From: Gemmataceae bacterium | GTDB taxonomy: Bacteria > Planctomycetota > Planctomycetia > Gemmatales > Gemmataceae | Assembly: GCA_019694755.1 (NCBI GenBank) | Contig: JAIBBI010000006.1 | Coordinates: 28,461 to 92,460 of the forward strand | Length of the DNA stretch: 64,000 bases | Direction of reading: 5' to 3' | Shown: in pieces, positions 43,384 through 52,743 of the stretch | How the letters are laid out: each line of letters opens with the position of its first letter | Numbering within the stretch: position 1 is the first letter of the stretch | The notes under the pieces: generated by a model | What the model was told of the DNA's origin: nothing | Seen by the model: only the letters and a program-made list of their open reading frames with translations | Database searches by the model: none | Made by a program: the position numbers and the translations under genes

Positions 43384-46300
43384 GGAAGCTCGTTTCGTTC
43401 CTGCCAATCCCCAGTCAGTTGGCGGCGCAGCGCGGCGAGGGGCGGGACCGGGAATTTGTCGGTCGGCGGCGACTCGCGCTGTGCTTTGGTCAGTGCCATC
43501 TCGCGTTCCAATCGCCGAATCCAGTCCGGCGTTTCCAAGCCCGCGCCCACGGGGTTGGACGTGAACGGCTTCAATGCGGTGGAAAACGCACTGAGCCGAC
43601 TGGCCGCTTCTTCGCCGCCGGTCTTGGCCGATTCCCAGAGGGGAATCAGCAGGGCGGCCAGTCGATCCTGAGCCAGCGATGCGACGAATCGCTCCTCCAG
43701 TCGCTCGCGGATCGTCCGAAGTTTCAAGGCGTGTTTGGTTTCCAGACGGCCGAGCTCCTGAATGTGTTGCTCGGAATGTGCCCGAGTGTAAACCGAGATC
43801 ACTTCCTGCCACCGGGCCGCATCGGCAGTGCGCCGCCGTCGGCAGAGCACCTCGTGCGTCAGCAGCAGTGGCTTGAGCCGCCAGTTGTCGCGATCGTAGG
43901 CCGACTTGAGACGGAGGTAATCGAGGAGTAGGAACAGATTATTGCCGTAGTCCGACTGCGTGGTTGTCGTGTTATAGTCGCGGTACTCGTCGTAGTTCTC
44001 GGCAATTGCCTGAAGGACGACTTCGAGATACCGGATGGCCTTCTCTTTGTCGAGTGACCGACCCAGGTCCTCCAGGAACCGCTCCGGCCCCGAACTCTGC
44101 TCCGAAAGTTGCTCGACCCACGATTCAATGCCGCGGTGAAGGATGGCCCTGAGGTTGGCGAGGTTCAAGGTCTGAGCCGTAAAGAGTTCTTCACCGTATC
44201 GCCGGACGAAATTCTCGATTTGCAACCATTCGGCCGACCCCTGAATGGTCTCGAGGATAGAGAGTCGAAGCGACTGGCTGTGTTTCAGCCAGAGGTTCAG
44301 GTAGGGGCCGGTAAGTGCGTTGAGCAATTCCTGAATGTGGGCTCCATCCGGTTCGGTCTCTTCGGCCTCGACGGAGTCGATCAGCGTCTCAATGCTCCCT
44401 CGGAGGCCGACGGGGAAAATCCGGTCGAACTCCGTGACCCGACGGCCTTCCGGGGGCGCGTTCTGCTCCATTTTTCGAGCAAGTTGTGTCAGGAAAAACG
44501 TCTCGCGGAGCAGGCCGAGGCGCGGTAGTCGTTCCAGAAGCGTGAGCAGTATCGACTGCGCTGCCCGCGCCCGAAGAACTTGTTGCGGTTCGCCACCTGC
44601 GCCGATGGGCACGTACAGAAGCGGCTCATCGCCAAACGTCCGGAGGAATTCGCCGAGCTTCTTCCGAACCTTTTCGGGCTCCGCGGTTCGGGTGGCCAAT
44701 TCGAGTGCCGCTCCGGCCGGCTCCCACGGGAATCCGCCGGCAGTTTTTCCTTTGGTCGAGCCCAGAATCCGGGCCGCCTGCCGGAATGCCAGTGCGGCCG
44801 CCAGAGACTCCTCGACGAGCGTCTCCTTCATCTCACGACGGCGGTCGTACTCCACAGACGATTCAAATGACGAAGTGTCCGGAGCCGGCAACTCGATCTC
44901 ATTCACGAGATTGGCGAATGCTTCGAGTTCCCTGGCCCGCAGATTGGCATGTTCGCGCCACGCGACTCCCGAAGGCCCGACGATTCCACCGCCACGACTC
45001 GCCTCGAAAAGCAAATCCGCAACAGTGTGAAGGAACCGAATCCGCTCCCGGAGGCGTTCCGACTGGTCTTCGAGCGAGAAGTGAGTGGTTTCACCCCCGG
45101 CCAGCGCTCCCTCGGTGCCATCGTTAGCGGAGTCGCGGAAGGTCATGCCTTCATAGGCGGCTCCGTAGGGGTCTTCTTCGTCGGCTTCGGCAACGGGCCG
45201 GGGGCCGCCCATAAGCTCAGGGACGAACCAGTACTCGTCTGCATTCGCTTCGAGTAGCTCGAAGAACCGTGCAACGAGGCGGGCCGGTTGTTCGGCATGG
45301 GCCAGTACTTTGTTCATCCAGCGTCGGGCCTGATCGGCAAATGCCGGTTCTTCCTCGCCCAGTGGTACATTCGGTGCCTGACTCAACCAAGTCATGATCA
45401 GGGCCATCGAGGCCGGGTAATCCTGGCGGTCGAGGAGCGCACTGACCACCCGGGCGAACGCGACCGGAGTCTTGAATCCTTCGAGGTGCCCGCGCCAGAA
45501 AGCCACGGACCCCGACGGACCGGCAAACTGCTCGGAGCCACCGGCCCGCTTCCACAACGCTAGCGCCCTCGCCACATGCTCCGCCGACTCGAGGGACGCG
45601 GAACCGTGTACTTTTCTGACGTCGCTTACTTCAAACGTAGCGAACTGATCCCACCAGTCTGCCAGCATTTCAAGCGAATGGTGTGCTCTGGTCCGGGTCG
45701 CATCGTCGCCGCGTGCTGCCGCCTCGATCATAACGGTCGAGTAGCCTTCGAAAAGGTCACCCATGACGGTCAGGAGTTCGTCGACGCGCGGGTCATGGAC
45801 GCTGTCTTCTCGGGACTGGAATAGGGGATACAGTCCTTGAAAACCAAGGATGTTCCAGGGGTCCACCAGCGCGCCACATTCAATGCCGCGCTTGACGACG
45901 CCGACAGTAGCGTCGAGCAGCGGCAGCGCGGCCACGGTATCGCCCCGTTCGCACGCCATCGCGGCTTCCGTTAACCCTACGCGCGATTCGACCACGAATC
46001 GGACGCCTGGCGCGGCCACGGCCGCGGCCCGCCGACGGCTTTCATCCGGAAAGCCGAGGACCGCGAAGAGTACCGCAAGATGGCGGTCCTGCAGGTGAGC
46101 GGCCCGGTCGACCGCCAAAGACTGATTCAGAGCCTGTCGGACGCCGCCGAACGGCTGTCTCGTCGTCTCGGCGTCTTTGCGAAGCCTTTCCGCCCGGTCG
46201 CCGTCGAGCGATTTCAGCAGTCGGTCGTAATAACTGTCACGGAGTTTGGCGATCTTGGGGACCAGATTGGAAAGCGTGATTCCCGAATCGTGCGCGGTCG

Positions 46301-47273
46301 GGGTCCCGCCGCACAGCATGGAAGCCATCAGCGTCGTACCAGCCAGCACGGCGGCCGCGTCGTACGTCCGGTCGCCGTCGTCAAACGGTACTGTGAAATG
46401 GGCGACCAGTGCCTTTTGTTCCGGGTCGTACTGAAACTGAAGCGTCCGGCCCTCGGCGATCCGACGCATCAGCAGGTCGAGGATCGTTTGCCGAATGACG
46501 AAGCGGGTGAATCTCCCCTTGGTGTTGACGTGGTGGGGGTCCCACTCGCCGAAGACATAGTTCGGCCGGCGGTTGGCCGGATGATTGTGGTCGTAGGCTC
46601 GGGGGTCGAATGCAATCTCCTCGACCGCGTCCCGATCAAATTGGGCGTCGTCCAGAAGATCCTGCGAGGTCGCATTCAGGATCTTGAGCGTCTCGATGAT
46701 GACTTCCTGATACTGACCGGACGCTACGCCGACGCCACGAAGGTAAAGGGGTATCGGCCGGAGTTTTTCGTGGGGATAGTAGTCGATGGCGGCTCGAGAC
46801 TCCAAGACGGGAACCGGCCGGTACCCGACGTAGTCGTTGAGTCGGGTGATGGACTCAGCCACGAACTCCGGAGTCACCCGGTCGGCGGTCGACGACTTGC
46901 GTTGCTGCAGCACCGTTTCCGCGACGCGGGCCAAAAAAAACGGAGTGATGACGGAGTTCGCTGGCAAATGCCCGAGCAGGTCTCCGTGAAACGAGAGATA
47001 TCCCTCCGGCACGCCGCGAAAAGCAGCCTCGATCGCGAACGCGGCCTGATCCACGTCCCGGAATGCAGCGGCTCCGCTGGCATGCAGCTGAGCCAATTCA
47101 GCGACCATGAGTTCGCGCAACGCCGGGAGGGGCTCCGGCGTTGCGGCTACGAGTTGATACGCCGCGTGAAGCTGCTGCTGGAATCGGGGGTCCGGACGAC
47201 CGTCGGAGAAGTTCAGGTAGCCGAGCAGGCCCTGCCAATTCACCGGCGGTTCTGGGGCAGCAATCGCATCCAC
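43380..47273 (-). CDS. Large orphan protein (1297 aa)
   Basis: A 1297-residue soluble protein with no signal peptide, no transmembrane segment and no motif I recognise. It is rich in Ala, Arg, Glu and Leu and probably almost entirely helical, with TPR-like or HEAT-like character in places (for example ALPLLDATVGVVKRGIECG). Its start NWQGLLGYLNFSDGRPDPRF is distinctive. Acidic patches occur near 670-700. GAAGGA lies about 12 nt before the ATG at 47273. It overlaps the first aspartyl protease gene by 4 nt (ATGA), which implies a joint function. Function is unknown. Confidence 0.85.
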   Translation of the reverse strand: MDAIAAPEPPVNWQGLLGYLNFSDGRPDPRFQQQLHAAYQLVAATPEPLPALRELMVAELAQLHASGAAAFRDVDQAAFAIEAAFRGVPEGYLSFHGDLLGHLPANSVITPFFLARVAETVLQQRKSSTADRVTPEFVAESITRLNDYVGYRPVPVLESRAAIDYYPHEKLRPIPLYLRGVGVASGQYQEVIIETLKILNATSQDLLDDAQFDRDAVEEIAFDPRAYDHNHPANRRPNYVFGEWDPHHVNTKGRFTRFVIRQTILDLLMRRIAEGRTLQFQYDPEQKALVAHFTVPFDDGDRTYDAAAVLAGTTLMASMLCGGTPTAHDSGITLSNLVPKIAKLRDSYYDRLLKSLDGDRAERLRKDAETTRQPFGGVRQALNQSLAVDRAAHLQDRHLAVLFAVLGFPDESRRRAAAVAAPGVRFVVESRVGLTEAAMACERGDTVAALPLLDATVGVVKRGIECGALVDPWNILGFQGLYPLFQSREDSVHDPRVDELLTVMGDLFEGYSTVMIEAAARGDDATRTRAHHSLEMLADWWDQFATFEVSDVRKVHGSASLESAEHVARALALWKRAGGSEQFAGPSGSVAFWRGHLEGFKTPVAFARVVSALLDRQDYPASMALIMTWLSQAPNVPLGEEEPAFADQARRWMNKVLAHAEQPARLVARFFELLEANADEYWFVPELMGGPRPVAEADEEDPYGAAYEGMTFRDSANDGTEGALAGGETTHFSLEDQSERLRERIRFLHTVADLLFEASRGGGIVGPSGVAWREHANLRARELEAFANLVNEIELPAPDTSSFESSVEYDRRREMKETLVEESLAAALAFRQAARILGSTKGKTAGGFPWEPAGAALELATRTAEPEKVRKKLGEFLRTFGDEPLLYVPIGAGGEPQQVLRARAAQSILLTLLERLPRLGLLRETFFLTQLARKMEQNAPPEGRRVTEFDRIFPVGLRGSIETLIDSVEAEETEPDGAHIQELLNALTGPYLNLWLKHSQSLRLSILETIQGSAEWLQIENFVRRYGEELFTAQTLNLANLRAILHRGIESWVEQLSEQSSGPERFLEDLGRSLDKEKAIRYLEVVLQAIAENYDEYRDYNTTTTQSDYGNNLFLLLDYLRLKSAYDRDNWRLKPLLLTHEVLCRRRRTADAARWQEVISVYTRAHSEQHIQELGRLETKHALKLRTIRERLEERFVASLAQDRLAALLIPLWESAKTGGEEAASRLSAFSTALKPFTSNPVGAGLETPDWIRRLEREMALTKAQRESPPTDKFPVPPLAALRRQLTGDWQERNELP

Positions 47274-47359
47274 GTCGTCGTCCTTCGGCGAAATCCCTCG
47301 GCTTTCAACTTAGCCGATTGGCGGCGTCATTGCCAGTGAGCCAATTCTGCCGCTTGTAG

Positions 47360-47980
47360 TCAGGGCAACTCCTTCACGTCGATGCGCTTGATTTTGACGA
47401 CGCTGCCCGGGTCGTGCTGCTGGATCGCGAAATGGCCCTTCGTGAAAGTGTTGTTCTCGTCCTTGAAGTCGACCGTTTCCTTGCCATTCACTTTGATCGT
47501 GATGCGATTGCCGACGGCGGTGACCTCTTGAACGAACCATTCGTCCGGCTTGTGAGGGCAATCTGTAATCAGGATCTTGGAGCGCTGTTCGGGCGTCAAT
47601 TTCGGGTTGAATGCCGGGTAGAGGCTCCCTGTCTTGATCTTGTCGCTGTGGGTGGCGTTGATCTGTGCCTCGTATCCCTTGGGAAATGCCTTGGCAAACT
47701 GTGCCCGGAAGTATTGCCCGGAGTTGCCTTTGTCGCTGATCATCCCTTCGACTCGATACACAAAGTTAGCGTAATCGCCGCGTTCCGAGAATAGGTGCCC
47801 CGCGGGCCCTTTGCCCACGATGACGCCATCGACGACTTCCCACTTGGCTTTGTCGTCGGGATGGGTCTTCCAGCCGGACAGGTCTTTGCCGTTGAAGAGT
47901 GGCTTGAATCCGTCTGACTTATCGTCTCCGGTGGCGGTGCCCACGGCCAGGCAGAAAACGAAGAAGGTAGCTGCTCGCAT
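47360..47980 (-). CDS. DUF1080 (3-keto-disaccharide hydrolase) domain protein
   Basis: A 206-residue exported protein. Signal peptide MRAATFFVFCLAVGTATG, followed by a DUF1080 LamG-like sandwich: LFNGKDLSGWK, WEVVDGVIVGKG, SGQYFRAQFAKAFPKGYEAQIN, and GHFAIQQHDPGSVVKIKRIDVKEL. Members of this domain are linked to 3-keto-glycoside hydrolysis and to carbohydrate binding, and are very abundant in planctomycetes. The ThuA-like gene lies 53 bp away on the same strand, and the two are probably cotranscribed. Confidence 0.92.
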   Translation of the reverse strand: MRAATFFVFCLAVGTATGDDKSDGFKPLFNGKDLSGWKTHPDDKAKWEVVDGVIVGKGPAGHLFSERGDYANFVYRVEGMISDKGNSGQYFRAQFAKAFPKGYEAQINATHSDKIKTGSLYPAFNPKLTPEQRSKILITDCPHKPDEWFVQEVTAVGNRITIKVNGKETVDFKDENNTFTKGHFAIQQHDPGSVVKIKRIDVKELP

Positions 47981-48033
47981 ATTGTGCTCCGGGGATTATG
48001 TGTGGGATTTACAGTGTGCCGATGACCGGCAAG

Positions 48034-48933
48034 TTATTTGCCTTTTGCAGGCGGAACCGTCGGGAGCGTGTCGTATGCCGGTGTCACTTGAGCGATATTG
48101 GGTTGCGGGTCGAACTCCGATTGTCCCATGGCCCAGTGTATTCCTCCGACGAGAAGACTACGGAAGAACTCGCTGGCCCAGACGTCTTCACGATGACCCA
48201 GCGACGTGTAGAAGACGCGGCCCTTCTCGTGTTTGCGGGCCCAGGTCGATGGAAACGCCGGTCGAGCGTAATCGTGCCCTTTCATGCCGGCCGTTTCCTG
48301 AACCAGAACGACATGCAGATCCTTGGGCTGGTTCTTCAGCGAATACCACTCCTCGGTGATCGCGATCTCCGACTTGTCGCCAACGCCCGGGAATCTTGGG
48401 CTCGTGACTCTCAGTTTGCCCGGCTGCTGAGCGCCGTGGCCGATGAATTCGCCGCCGAGCATGGCGATGTAGGGATCGATGTCTTTGGCAGAGTTGGCGT
48501 ACCGGCCGCCGGGGCTGTGGAATGTATCACTGGCACAGTGACTGCCGACAAAGCCTTTGCCCGAGGCGACCGCGTCCAAAAGAAGCTTCTTGCCTTCTTT
48601 GGGCATCGGCGGGGATCCGTCGGCGCTTTTTTCTGCGGTCAGGTCACCGGTCGTGTAAAAGAAAAACGCGTCGTACTTTTCGATGTTTCCCGCCGTGAAG
48701 ACCCGGCCGTCTTTCGTGCACTCGACTTCGAGTCCTTCCCGGACAGCGAGATCCGTGAGCGCGGAGTGGACGACGCAATTCCCCTTGTTCATCTTGACTA
48801 CGTCGTGCTGGAATCCGGCCGACCGGGTAAAAACGAGGAGCTTCTTCCGCTGGCGAAGTCCGCTCGCGATCACAGGACTCGATGCCAACGCCGTTGCACA
48901 GGCGGCGGCAAGAAACTTTCGACGCGACAGCAT
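48034..48933 (-). CDS. ThuA-like domain protein with Tat signal
   Basis: A 299-residue exported protein. The N-terminus MLSRRKFLAAACATALA is a twin-arginine signal (S-R-R-K-F). The ThuA-like (class I glutaminase amidotransferase-type) domain has VFTRSAGFQHDVV, YDAFFFYTTGDL, GFVGSHCASDTFHSPGGRY and EEWYSLKNQP. ThuA is linked to trehalose/3-keto-sugar use in rhizobia. The ATG at 48933 is chosen; the frame to 48960 begins with TTG. It is just upstream of the DUF1080 gene in the same orientation. Confidence 0.9.
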   Translation of the reverse strand: MLSRRKFLAAACATALASSPVIASGLRQRKKLLVFTRSAGFQHDVVKMNKGNCVVHSALTDLAVREGLEVECTKDGRVFTAGNIEKYDAFFFYTTGDLTAEKSADGSPPMPKEGKKLLLDAVASGKGFVGSHCASDTFHSPGGRYANSAKDIDPYIAMLGGEFIGHGAQQPGKLRVTSPRFPGVGDKSEIAITEEWYSLKNQPKDLHVVLVQETAGMKGHDYARPAFPSTWARKHEKGRVFYTSLGHREDVWASEFFRSLLVGGIHWAMGQSEFDPQPNIAQVTPAYDTLPTVPPAKGK

Positions 48934-49022
48934 GACCGAAACACTCCCACGCCCCGCCAATCAGGAGCTTCGATTGACGAGGCTATGGCAGTGTAATGAG
49001 GTATCAGATCGGGGCAATCGGC

Positions 49023-50126
49023 CTATGCGGCTCGACGAACGTTTTGTCCCAGGATCTTGCTAAGGTAAACCGCAATTTGCGCGTCGAACCGGCGGTAGTC
49101 GAACCTCTCCGCGTTACGCCGACAATCAACGGGTCGGATCGCGGATCGCGATTCAAACTGCTCGATAGCTGCAATCATTCCGTCAACCGTTTGATCGGAG
49201 AACAGCACCCCCGTGTCCGGTCGGACCGTCTCGGTCGCGCCGCCTCGATCATACGCGATGACAGGAGCGCCGCAGGCTTGGGCCTCGACCGGGACGATTC
49301 CGAAATCTTCCTCGCCGGGAAAGAGCAAGGCTCGGCAACTCTGATAACAGTTCCGAATCTCTTCGTCGGTGTTCCACCCGCGAAACTCCGTCTTCGGGCC
49401 CGCCAGGGGCTTGAGGCGTGAAGTCTCGGGCCCCGTACCGATAACGACCAACCGCCGATCCAGACGCCGGCATGCCTCCACCGCAATATCCAGGCGTTTG
49501 TACGGCACGAGCGCGGAGACAATCAGGTAGAAGTCATCTCGGGGTTTCGCCGAGGGGCAATAGAAATCGATGTCGACGGGCGGATAAATGATCGTGCTTT
49601 CGCGGTCGTAGCACTCCCGAATTCGATCCTGCACGGTCTTGCTGATCGCGATGAAGTGACTCACGCGATCGCTCGTCCGGCAATCCCAGTCACGCAGGCG
49701 GCCGAGCACTTTGTTTCTGGCCCAGGCGACCGGTGATCGGCTGGGTGCAAAATACTGGTCCTGCATGTGCCAGGCGTACCGCATCGGTGTGAAGCAGTAA
49801 CAGAGGTGGGGTGTTCCGGCCGGCGCGACGGCTCCCTTGGCTACACAATGGCTCAGGCTGATAACGGCATCGCATGCGGGAAGTCGCCAGTTAGCCGCGG
49901 CCGGGAACGTCGGAAGCAAGTACCGATAGAAACTGCGCCGTCCCGGGAGAGACTGGAGAAAGCTCGTGAGAATCGGATGCCGCTCGATCGCAGCCGATAC
50001 GCTGCCGGCGTCGTGAAACAGTGTGGCGATCGGCGCATCCGGGAACAAGTTCGCGAGGCGTTCGAGGCATTTCTCGCCGCCACGCATTCCCGTCAACCAG
50101 TCGTGTACCAGCACGATTTTCGGCAT
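49023..50126 (-). CDS. GT4 family glycosyltransferase
   Basis: A 367-residue retaining glycosyltransferase. N-terminal VLVHDWLTGMRGGEK carries the G-G-E-K donor-side loop. The C-terminal motif is EEDFGIVPVEAQACGAPVIAY (E-x7-E type), preceded by SALVPYKRLDIAVEA and VIGTGPE. The donor and acceptor are unknown. No signal peptide; likely cytosolic and membrane-associated, in surface polysaccharide synthesis. It is 90 bp from the ThuA-like gene. The start is ATG at 50126; the frame before it to 50156 begins with TTG. Confidence 0.93.
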   Translation of the reverse strand: MPKIVLVHDWLTGMRGGEKCLERLANLFPDAPIATLFHDAGSVSAAIERHPILTSFLQSLPGRRSFYRYLLPTFPAAANWRLPACDAVISLSHCVAKGAVAPAGTPHLCYCFTPMRYAWHMQDQYFAPSRSPVAWARNKVLGRLRDWDCRTSDRVSHFIAISKTVQDRIRECYDRESTIIYPPVDIDFYCPSAKPRDDFYLIVSALVPYKRLDIAVEACRRLDRRLVVIGTGPETSRLKPLAGPKTEFRGWNTDEEIRNCYQSCRALLFPGEEDFGIVPVEAQACGAPVIAYDRGGATETVRPDTGVLFSDQTVDGMIAAIEQFESRSAIRPVDCRRNAERFDYRRFDAQIAVYLSKILGQNVRRAA

Positions 50127-50340
50127 CGGCGTCGGCCCATCCGTAGGGGGCACCAATTATGCCGAATTTGGCGGTCCTGTGAAGACGAACGGGCGTCGGA
50201 CTAGAACCGGGGGCTGAGCCGGCGCTACTCGGGGTGTCTGCTGTGGCAATTCGCAGAATCGCCCGGTAAGATACGGCGACCGGAGCGAGTGGCGGAGTTC
50301 GTCCGCCCGCTGCCCGCACCGACACCCTCGGACTTACCCC

Positions 50341-51540
50341 ATGTACCCGCTGAGCGTAACTCTGGTCGGCTGCCAAGACAGCGTGCAGCGAAATGTGCTC
50401 AGTCTGCTGATCAATCAGCAGGCGAGCCTGGAAGGCCAGTACCCGGATGCCGAATCGGCGCTCGGTGCGCTTCGGGGCACCGCCGACTCCCTGCGGCTGT
50501 TCATTGTCCACGTTCCCACAAGTGCTCACCTCCCGAAATTGCGCCTCCTGACCACGCATTTCGTTGGTCAACCGATCGTGGCTCTGGTCGATCCTCAAAG
50601 TGATCCGGCCGTCCTGATCGCAGCCATGCGGGCCGGGGCAGCGCAGGTCGTACCGATGCCGATCAGCCCCGAGGATTTTCAGGCAGCACTCGACTGTATC
50701 GCGAGGCAATTTGGCCACAGTGCGTCCGCCAATCAGGCCATTGCCATCAGCGGCGTGACGGGTGGTTGCGGCGCGACGACGCTCGCCGTGAATCTTGCGT
50801 ACGAACTTGCTTCCCAGCACAATCAGTCAGTCGTACTGAGTGAGTTGTCCTTGCAACTTGGAAAGTTGGCCGCCTATCTCGACGTGAACCCGACGCAGAC
50901 GATCTACGATCTGCTCACGGACGGTGAACGACTCGACGCCCAGGCCGTCCAACGAGCGCTGACACGGGTGTCGGACAAGTTCGACATCCTCGCGGGTGAA
51001 TACCGCCAGATTACGCCGCTGACGGCTAAGGCCTCCGACCTGATTCGTCTGATCGATATCTGCCGCGGGCTCGCCAATTTCGCCGTTTTCGATGTCCCCT
51101 GTACTTACGACGACAACTACTTCGAGACAATTGCCGCGGCCGATCAGATCGTACTCGTCGGTGAGCAGAAAATACCGTCGGTGCGGACCCTCAAGCTGGT
51201 CTGCGAGGCCCTCGAAAGGGTCGACGGGCTGCGGAAGCTGCACATCGTCATCAATCGGTATGACGCGAAGATGCCGGGCTTTGCCGCCGACCGGCTGAAA
51301 AACCTGCTCGGTCGGGGTGAGCTTCTGACCGTGGCCAACGATTATGGATCTGTGATGGCTTCCATCAATCATGGCCGGCCGCTCCGTCAGGAGTCGCCCC
51401 GGTCACCAGCGCTCGCCGACGTGGAACGACTCGCCCGCACGATCCTGAATCTCGGCGAGGGCAACGGCGTCACCGGGGCGTCGGAACCGGGCCGGCCGCT
51501 GTTCGGACGACTGATCCGTCGATTCGGATTCGCCAACTGA
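50341..51540 (+). CDS. CpaE/TadZ-like P-loop protein
   Basis: A 399-residue protein. The N-terminal 125 residues are a receiver-like domain (VGCQDSVQRNVLSLL, RLFIVHVP, IAAMRAGAAQVVPMP) without the phospho-Asp. The rest is a MinD/ParA-like domain in the CpaE group: SGVTGGCGATTLAVNLAYEL at 137-156, FAVFDVPC and KLHIVINRYDAK. Both lysines of the deviant Walker A motif are lost (T140, A145). CpaE/TadZ proteins place pilus or secretion machinery in the cell. A response regulator gene follows 11 nt downstream. Confidence 0.85.
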   Translation: MYPLSVTLVGCQDSVQRNVLSLLINQQASLEGQYPDAESALGALRGTADSLRLFIVHVPTSAHLPKLRLLTTHFVGQPIVALVDPQSDPAVLIAAMRAGAAQVVPMPISPEDFQAALDCIARQFGHSASANQAIAISGVTGGCGATTLAVNLAYELASQHNQSVVLSELSLQLGKLAAYLDVNPTQTIYDLLTDGERLDAQAVQRALTRVSDKFDILAGEYRQITPLTAKASDLIRLIDICRGLANFAVFDVPCTYDDNYFETIAAADQIVLVGEQKIPSVRTLKLVCEALERVDGLRKLHIVINRYDAKMPGFAADRLKNLLGRGELLTVANDYGSVMASINHGRPLRQESPRSPALADVERLARTILNLGEGNGVTGASEPGRPLFGRLIRRFGFAN

Positions 51541-51551
51541 GGTAACCGCGC

Positions 51552-52253
51552 ATGTCAGTCCGTTCGATCCGGTTGCTCCACGTTGAAGACGATGCGATTC
51601 AGCGTAAGTTGCTGCAGGCGCACCTCGCCAAACTTGCTGATTTCGGGTTCGTGATCGAGTCGGCCATCAGTGAAAACGAGGCGATTGCCAAGCTCCCATC
51701 GGGGTTTGACCTGGTGCTTCTCGATTACCACCTGGCCCAGGGAAACGGCCTCGCATGCCTGAAGAGGATCCGGTCCGCCGACGGGCATATCCCGATCATC
51801 GCCATCTCCGGAGTCGCGACCCCGGAAATCGCGGCGGAGTTGCTGGAAGCCGGGGCGGACGATTATTTCAGCAAGGATCCGTTCGATCCGGAAGTCTTCG
51901 GGCGGAGCGTCCGATCAGCTTTGGCCCGTGCCGATGCCTGGAAGGCCCGGACGCCGGAAGTCGACATGGCTGCACTTGGCGAGCTGGCAGGCGTCTTCCA
52001 TGCCACATGTGCCGATTTCTCGACGTTTGCCGGTACATCGCTCGTGAATCGCCTCGATCAAATCGAGAAAGGCGCACGCTCGGCCAATCTGACTTTCGCC
52101 CAAATGTTGCGGCTGTTCGACAGCGTGTGCGATCGTTTGGCGGAGAAAGGCGATCCCGCAAAGTACAAGCGCGTCCTTCGCCCGATCATGTTGGAACTGG
52201 TATTGCGGCTTTACGAAGAAACGCCGACGAGCGGCGGGTTTGCAAAAGCCTGA
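51552..52253 (+). CDS. Response regulator (receiver domain plus helical C-terminus)
   Basis: A 233-residue protein. The receiver domain (1-125) has acidic residues D13/D14 (HVEDD), the phosphoacceptor D58 (LVLLDYHL), S86 (AISG) and K108 (FSKD). The C-terminal 105 residues are helical with no DNA-binding motif I can recognise, so it probably works by protein contact. GAGGT lies about 8 nt before the ATG. It is cotranscribed with the CpaE-like gene. Its end overlaps the convergent HPt gene by 43 bp. Confidence 0.93.
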   Translation: MSVRSIRLLHVEDDAIQRKLLQAHLAKLADFGFVIESAISENEAIAKLPSGFDLVLLDYHLAQGNGLACLKRIRSADGHIPIIAISGVATPEIAAELLEAGADDYFSKDPFDPEVFGRSVRSALARADAWKARTPEVDMAALGELAGVFHATCADFSTFAGTSLVNRLDQIEKGARSANLTFAQMLRLFDSVCDRLAEKGDPAKYKRVLRPIMLELVLRLYEETPTSGGFAKA

Positions 52254-52606
52254 TCTTCCAGCACTTTTTGCAGGCGATCGAATTCGTCCGGCAATGCTGA
52301 GTAGGCGGTCCGAAACGCAGCTATGTCTCCGGCCTTGCCGGCTCGGTCCATCGCCACAGCGATCGCCTGACACCTTTGAGCGCCGAAACTCCCAAAAGAC
52401 GATTTCATGGAATGGGCATGTCGCTGGGCGATTCGGAGGTCGCCGGTCGCGAGCGCAGAATCGATCTCGGCAAACTGCTCCGGTGTCTGCCGCCGGAGAA
52501 TCTCGACCATTTCAATGACGAATTCGGTCCCACCGAGATCGCGAAACTCGGAAAGGGCAGAGGCAATTGCCCGATAGTCTTCGGCCGGCAGGTCGAACGG
52601 GCTCAT
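52211..52606 (-). CDS. HPt domain phosphotransfer protein
   Basis: A 131-residue helical protein with the HPt motif AQRHAHSMKSSFGSFGA, where H65 is the likely phospho-histidine (H-S-M-K-S-S). It relays phosphate between a histidine kinase and a receiver, and the adjacent response regulator is the natural partner, an inference from position. The ATG at 52606 has GGAG about 11 nt upstream; the open frame to 52690 is longer. The 3' end overlaps the response regulator gene by 43 bp. Confidence 0.88.
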   Translation of the reverse strand: MSPFDLPAEDYRAIASALSEFRDLGGTEFVIEMVEILRRQTPEQFAEIDSALATGDLRIAQRHAHSMKSSFGSFGAQRCQAIAVAMDRAGKAGDIAAFRTAYSALPDEFDRLQKVLEDQAFANPPLVGVSS

Positions 52607-52717
52607 CCGGGGAACTCCGAAAGTATGTGCAAGCCTAGCACATTCCACGTTATTCGGTGGAAATCGCCTTAGAAATCGCCGGTACTCCATCCGTCGCCCT
52701 CACCTTGCCGGCTGGTT

Positions 52718-52735
52718 GAGTGTTCGGATACACTC
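52718..52735. repeat. Inverted repeat before the PP2C gene
   Basis: GAGTGT and ACACTC, perfect 6-bp arms separated by 6 bases. It lies 8 nt upstream of the PP2C ATG at 52744 and covers the alternative GTG at 52720. It could be an operator or an mRNA hairpin that limits initiation. Confidence 0.4.
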
Positions 52736-52743
52736 GCCCGTGC

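Noticed and set aside
46080..47339. A 419-aa open frame on the plus strand
   Set aside because: Antisense to the 1297-aa gene; the coding signal (strand and operon overlap) is on the minus strand.
52720..52743. The GTG start for the PP2C gene
   Set aside because: It falls inside the inverted repeat and has no ribosome binding site; ATG at 52744 is preferred, although not proven.
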